This document shows positions 6,978-9,905 of a stretch of DNA of 9,905 nucleotides, piece by piece. Below the pieces are notes generated by a model. The model made no database searches. It had not been told where the DNA came from and was given only the letters and a program-made list of their open reading frames with translations. The first letter of the stretch is position 1. Every line of letters starts with the position of its first letter. The DNA is from Clostridiales bacterium (GTDB lineage: Bacteria > Bacillota > Clostridia > Oscillospirales > Oscillospiraceae), in the NCBI GenBank assembly GCA_012728025.1, contig JAAYFX010000120.1, forward strand, positions 1-9,905. The letters run 5' to 3'. A program made the translations under genes and the position numbers.

Positions 6978-7517
6978 TTAGTAGTTTTCTTTTTTCAGCT
7001 CGAAGTGTGCCTGAGGATGGGCGCATACAGGACATTCCTCGGGAGCCTTGTCGCCAAAATGCAGGTGACCACAGTTGCGGCAGAACCAAACCTGCTGACC
7101 CTCTCGGGCAAAAACCAGACCTTTTTCAATGTTTTCCAAAAGTTTGAGGTAGCGCTTTTCGTGTTCTGCCTCAATTTTTGCAACGCCTTCAAAACGCTCG
7201 GCGATTTCTATAAAACCTTCTTCACGGGCGACTTCGGCAAATTCCTTATACATCTCCGTCCATTCCTCGTGCTCGCCCTCTGCTGCACTTTTAAGGTTTG
7301 TAATAGTGTCGCTTATGGAGCCGCCGTTCATGTATTTATACCAAAGCTTTGCATGCTCTTTTTCGTTTCCGGCGGTTTCAGAGAAAATAGCGGAAATCTG
7401 CTCATATCCATCTTTTTTTGCCCTGCTGGCAAAATAATCATATTTCATCCGTGCCATGCTTTCTCCGGCAAAAGCAGTTGCGAGATTGTCATATGTTTTT
7501 GTTCCTTTAAGTTCCAT
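6978..7517 (-). CDS. rbr: Rubrerythrin (diiron peroxidase with rubredoxin domain)
   Basis: Rubrerythrin reduces hydrogen peroxide in the cytoplasm of anaerobes, using electrons passed through its rubredoxin-like iron site. The 179-residue protein starts at 7517. The open frame extends 24 codons further upstream, but GGAGG (7526-7530) sits 8 bases before the 7517 ATG, and MELKGTKTYDNL is the usual start. The four-helix diiron domain has Glu19, Glu52 with His55 (ExxH), the GEHEEW motif with Glu82 and Glu85, and a second ExxH with Glu116 and His119. The C-terminal rubredoxin-like domain has C146-x2-C149-x12-C162-x2-C165. Length and residues are all as expected for an active enzyme. It has its own promoter and is probably followed on the same mRNA by the SLOG gene. 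Identification is very secure. Confidence 0.96.
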   Translation of the reverse strand: MELKGTKTYDNLATAFAGESMARMKYDYFASRAKKDGYEQISAIFSETAGNEKEHAKLWYKYMNGGSISDTITNLKSAAEGEHEEWTEMYKEFAEVAREEGFIEIAERFEGVAKIEAEHEKRYLKLLENIEKGLVFAREGQQVWFCRNCGHLHFGDKAPEECPVCAHPQAHFELKKENY

Positions 7518-7525
7518 GAATAAAA

Positions 7526-7530
7526 CCTCC
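7526..7530 (-). promoter_or_regulatory. Ribosome binding site deciding the rubrerythrin start
   Basis: GGAGG on the minus strand is 8 bases before the ATG at 7517. The farther upstream in-frame ATG at 7589 would lie within the -35 element and lacks such a site. Confidence 0.85.
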
Positions 7531-7560
7531 GTAAAATAAATTTTCTTTAGACGTACAACA

Positions 7561-7589
7561 AGTATATCAATTATAGGAAAAATAATCAA
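7561..7589 (-). promoter_or_regulatory. Sigma-A promoter of the rubrerythrin operon, with PerR-like dyad
   Basis: On the minus strand, -35 TTGATT (7589-7584) and -10 TATACT (7566-7561) are separated by exactly 17 bases. A second TATAAT (7575-7570) lies within the spacer. The 15-base stretch 7576-7562 (CTATAATTGATATAC) matches 10 of the 14 defined positions of the Bacillus PerR box, TTATAATNATTATAA, as I recall it. It sits between -35 and -10, where a repressor would block transcription. Rubrerythrin genes are PerR-controlled in Clostridium acetobutylicum. The promoter is well supported; the PerR site is only a suggestion because the region is AT-rich. Confidence 0.6.
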
Positions 7590-7628
7590 TATTAAATATC
7601 ATTAAACTTTTTTATAAAATTAAAAATA

Positions 7629-7656
7629 TTGCGTTAAGTTATTTATTTTTTAATAA
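7629..7656 (+). promoter_or_regulatory. Weak promoter candidate for the lipoprotein gene
   Basis: TTGCGT (7629-7634), a 16-base spacer and TAATAA (7651-7656) form a possible promoter upstream of the lipoprotein. A GTTAAG/CTTAAC dyad (7633-7638 and 7659-7664) surrounds the -10. The stretch is very AT-rich, so chance matches are likely. Confidence 0.25.
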
Positions 7657-7708
7657 AGCTTAACAAAAGGGTAATAATATTGATGAAATAATTTCCGGAG
7701 GTGTTTTC

Positions 7709-7993
7709 ATGAAGAAAACCGCAATACTCTTTTTGGCCCTTGTTATAATCGTTTCCGCCTTTTGTGGCTGCACAAATCGTAAAAATGAAATAATGCCAAG
7801 TGTAAGCCCCATAGTAACCACAACTCCCACAGGTGAAATCATACCGGATGAGGATGTTGTGCCTGATGTCGAGGACGGAATTGTTACAGACAAGGACACA
7901 GAGAACGGGGTAATAAGGGACGATAAGATTGAAGATGGAGTGGAAACAGACGGCAAAAGTGAAAAGCTGCCTGCCGATATTGACAAAAAGTAA
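7709..7993 (+). CDS. Small acidic lipoprotein with 10-residue repeats
   Basis: This 94-residue protein has a lipoprotein signal peptide: MKK, a hydrophobic stretch at about 4-18, then FCGC, where Cys21 is the likely lipid-modified residue (Phe and Cys at -3 and -2 are a slightly unusual lipobox). The mature part would be tethered outside the membrane. A Pro/Thr/Ser-rich linker (about 29-46) leads to an acidic tail with three tandem 10-residue units at 54-63, 64-73 and 74-83. Each follows the pattern xE(D/N)G(I/V)xxDxx, for example VEDGIVTDKD. No known domain is recognisable, and the tail is likely disordered or ion-binding. The ribosome site GGAGGTG (7697-7703) is strong. It stands alone between a divergent promoter region and a terminator. 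A real gene is well supported; the function is unknown. Confidence 0.82.
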   Translation: MKKTAILFLALVIIVSAFCGCTNRKNEIMPSVSPIVTTTPTGEIIPDEDVVPDVEDGIVTDKDTENGVIRDDKIEDGVETDGKSEKLPADIDKK

Positions 7994-8040
7994 GACATTG
8001 TTTTTGTATTCATAAGCTGTCCGTCAAAACTACAAAAAGA

Positions 8041-8078
8041 AGCAAGGAGAGAAAACAACCTCTCCTTGCTTTATTTTT
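8041..8078. terminator. Bidirectional intrinsic terminator between the lipoprotein and mutase genes
   Basis: AGCAAGGAGAG (8041-8051) pairs perfectly with CTCTCCTTGCT (8060-8070) around an 8-base loop. TTATTTTT follows on the plus strand. The AAAAAG run before the stem gives a T-rich tail on the minus strand, so it can also end the mutase transcript. Confidence 0.9.
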
Positions 8079-8124
8079 ACAAAGATAAACTAGCCAAACA
8101 AGTAGACTTTACAGTGCTAAAACC

Positions 8125-9855
8125 CTACTTACCTAAAGTTTGGGCAAACTCCTCGTATTTTTTAAGCTTTTCGTTGCAGTCGTCTCTGGATTTACCTTTG
8201 ACGAGGATGTATATTTTTATTTTAGGCTCAGTGCCAGAGGGACGTATGATAAAGGAACTTTCATCCTCAAGCTCAAAATAAAGCACATTAGAGCCGGAGA
8301 TTTCGGTTTTGTCCACATAGCCAAGGCTGGGAACGCTTATCTTACCGGTTTCGTAGTCTCGCTCCCGCAGAACTTTAACACCGCTAATCTCAGAGGGGGG
8401 GGCATTGCGAAGAGAAGTCATAAGATTTTTCATTTTCTCCAGACCGTCAAGCCCCGGCATTATAAGGTTAAGGGTTTTTTCACCGTAAAATCCATATTTT
8501 TCGTAAAGACTTTCCATGGCGTCAGAAAGACTTTGGCCCTTTTTATGATAATAAGCTGCCATCTCGGCTATCATCATAGAAGCGGTTACAGCGTCTTTAT
8601 CCCGCACATAATCGCCCATCATATAACCATTGCTCTCCTCATAGGCAAGGAGATACTCATAGCTTTTTTCACGCTCAAACTGGGCAAGCTTTTCAGCCAT
8701 AAACTTAAAACCTGTAAAGGTGTCCTCTATGTGTATGCCGTTTCTGTTTGCAACCTCACGAGCCATTTCGGTGGTAACAATGGTTTTTATGGCCGCCGCA
8801 TTTTCCGGAAGGCTGCCTTTTCTCCTGCGGGCCGATATAATATAGTCCAGCAGTAAAACGCCGATTTCGTTTCCGCTAATCATAACAAAATTGCCGTCTT
8901 TGTCTCTGGCCATAATGCCAACCCTGTCACAGTCTGGGTCGGTGCCTATGATAAGGTTGCAGTTTTCCTTTTCAGCAAGGTCAAGTGCAAGATAAAATCC
9001 GTCTGGCTCCTCGGGGTTGGGGCTTTTAACTGTTGGGAAAGAGCCGTCTATAACCATTTGCTCGGGAACAGGCAAAACATGGCGTACACCAAGGCGGTGC
9101 AAAGCCTCGGGAACAAGCTTATGCCCGCAACCGTGGAAGGGAGTATAAACTATCTTAAAATCGTCGGAAACACGACTTAGGGCATCCCTGTCTATGGATT
9201 GGGCAAGAACCTTTTCCAAAAACTCCTCATCTGTTTCAGCGCCGATAATCTCAATAAGACCTTCTTGGACGGCCTTATCATAATCCATTTTGTGTATTCC
9301 TGTAAAAATGTCGATTTCACTCATTACCTTAGCCACAGAAGCGGCATGGTTCGGAGGAAGCTGGGCACCGTCCGACCAGTATACCTTATAGCCGTTATAC
9401 TCACGAGGGTTGTGGCTGGCGGTAATGTTAATGCCGGCGATGGCCTTATATCTGCGAATGGCAAAGCTAAGCTCCGGTGTGGGCCGAAGCTCGTCAAAAA
9501 TACGAACATGAATGCCGTTTGCCGCCATTATAGAGGCGGCGCTGCGGGCAAAATATTCGCTGCTTTCACGGCAGTCATAGCAGATGACAACACCCTTAGA
9601 TTTCGCATTTTCTCCCTCGGCGGCAATAACCTCGGCAAAGGCCTGGGTAACATGGCAGATAACGTGCTTGTTCATCCGGCGGATTCCCAAACCCATAATG
9701 CCGCGAAGGCCGGCAGTGCCAAATTCCAAGGGGGCAAAAAACCGACTTTTAATTTCTTCCTCATCATTTTTGATGCTGTCCAGCTCTTTCCATTCACTTT
9801 CCGAAAGGGCGGGGCTGTCTAGCCAGTGCTGATATTCCCTCATGTAATCACTCAT
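8125..9855 (-). CDS. pgcA: Phosphoglucomutase/phosphomannomutase (PgcA-type phosphosugar mutase)
   Basis: This alpha-D-phosphohexomutase interconverts hexose-6-phosphate and hexose-1-phosphate. The product glucose-1-phosphate feeds UDP-glucose for envelope glycolipids, polysaccharides or glycogen. The 576-residue length matches Bacillus PgcA. All active-site parts are present: FGTAGLRG near 45-52, the phosphoserine loop TASHNP with Ser147, the metal-binding loop DPDCDR (306-311), the sugar-specificity loop EESNGY (406-411), and the phosphate-binding loop RPSGTEPK (538-545). The ATG at 9855 is preceded by GGGAGG (9869-9864) at 8 bases; a second in-frame ATG at 9843 lacks a well-placed site. 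Its start overlaps the apparent end of an upstream gene, suggesting an operon entering from the right. Substrate preference (glucose or mannose) cannot be told from the sequence. Confidence 0.95.
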   Translation of the reverse strand: MSDYMREYQHWLDSPALSESEWKELDSIKNDEEEIKSRFFAPLEFGTAGLRGIMGLGIRRMNKHVICHVTQAFAEVIAAEGENAKSKGVVICYDCRESSEYFARSAASIMAANGIHVRIFDELRPTPELSFAIRRYKAIAGINITASHNPREYNGYKVYWSDGAQLPPNHAASVAKVMSEIDIFTGIHKMDYDKAVQEGLIEIIGAETDEEFLEKVLAQSIDRDALSRVSDDFKIVYTPFHGCGHKLVPEALHRLGVRHVLPVPEQMVIDGSFPTVKSPNPEEPDGFYLALDLAEKENCNLIIGTDPDCDRVGIMARDKDGNFVMISGNEIGVLLLDYIISARRRKGSLPENAAAIKTIVTTEMAREVANRNGIHIEDTFTGFKFMAEKLAQFEREKSYEYLLAYEESNGYMMGDYVRDKDAVTASMMIAEMAAYYHKKGQSLSDAMESLYEKYGFYGEKTLNLIMPGLDGLEKMKNLMTSLRNAPPSEISGVKVLRERDYETGKISVPSLGYVDKTEISGSNVLYFELEDESSFIIRPSGTEPKIKIYILVKGKSRDDCNEKLKKYEEFAQTLGK

Positions 9856-9905
9856 CTGAAATACCTCCCATCAGCGCCTGAGCGTCACTAAGCAAAGACT
9901 GAGGA
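9848..9905 (-). CDS. Possible C-terminal tail of the gene upstream of the mutase (partial)
   Basis: On the minus strand a frame is open from the window edge and reads PQSLLSDAQALMGGISDE before a TGA at 9850-9848. It overlaps the mutase start by 8 bases, a common arrangement for coupled genes, and the mutase ribosome site lies inside it. One of the other two frames stops early. Only 18 codons are visible, so chance is a real alternative and the product cannot be named. Confidence 0.4.
   Translation of the reverse strand, partial: PQSLLSDAQALMGGISDE

Noticed and set aside
7005..7523. Long plus-strand open frame opposite rubrerythrin
   Set aside because: It is antisense to a certain gene, has a Phe/Cys-rich composition typical of a shadow frame, and has no ribosome site.
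7660..8058. Minus-strand open frame opposite the lipoprotein gene
   Set aside because: It is Ser-rich shadow sequence that starts inside the terminator stem and has no ribosome site; the plus-strand gene has a strong one plus a signal peptide.
8140..8856. Plus-strand open frame opposite the phosphosugar mutase
   Set aside because: The minus-strand frame has every catalytic motif of the mutase. The opposite frame shows no recognisable domain.
9199..9822. Second plus-strand open frame opposite the mutase
   Set aside because: It is a shadow of the N-terminal mutase coding region, with no ribosome site and no family resemblance.

Overview
The window looks like ordinary chromosome from a low-to-moderate GC Gram-positive anaerobe, most likely a member of the Clostridia. 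This rests on strong AGGAGG-type ribosome sites, a rubrerythrin, a Mbl/MreB-type actin, a RecD2 helicase (the form found without RecBC), a PgcA-type phosphosugar mutase and a YpsA-like SLOG protein. The genus cannot be fixed from the sequence alone. I see no CRISPR array, rRNA, tRNA, phage or full insertion sequence.

Layout. Positions 1-1725 (+) hold the last 574 codons of uvrA. A 162-bp non-coding palindromic element with 18-bp terminal inverted repeats (1725-1886) follows and abuts the uvrA stop codon. Next comes a plus-strand cluster: a small membrane protein of unknown function (1949-2299), recD2 (2292-4553), a ComF-family gene (4590-5240) and an MreB/Mbl-family gene (5345-6373). A terminator that works in both directions (6375-6416) separates these from two minus-strand genes, rubrerythrin (7517-6978) followed by a SLOG/YpsA-like protein (6928-6425). 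From the AT-rich divergent intergenic region a small acidic lipoprotein gene (7709-7993) reads rightward. A second two-way terminator (8041-8078) faces the minus-strand phosphosugar mutase gene (9855-8125), whose start overlaps the apparent tail of another gene entering at the right edge.

How the genes fit together. The left half is a DNA-maintenance and cell-shape neighbourhood: nucleotide excision repair (UvrA), a 5'-3' helicase (RecD2), a ComF-family protein linked by homology to DNA uptake or phosphoribosyl chemistry, and an actin-like scaffold for wall synthesis. The right half has an oxidative-stress pair (rubrerythrin plus SLOG protein) and a phosphosugar mutase that would supply glucose-1-phosphate for envelope polymers.

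The observations most worth a second look are the MITE-like element whose insertion site forms the uvrA stop codon, a perfect 10-bp hairpin that buries the ribosome site of the unknown gene at 1949 and straddles a candidate promoter, the rubrerythrin-SLOG gene pair with a possible PerR-like operator, and the unknown membrane protein that resembles a cut-down glycosyltransferase. No clear, wholly new multi-gene system is visible.
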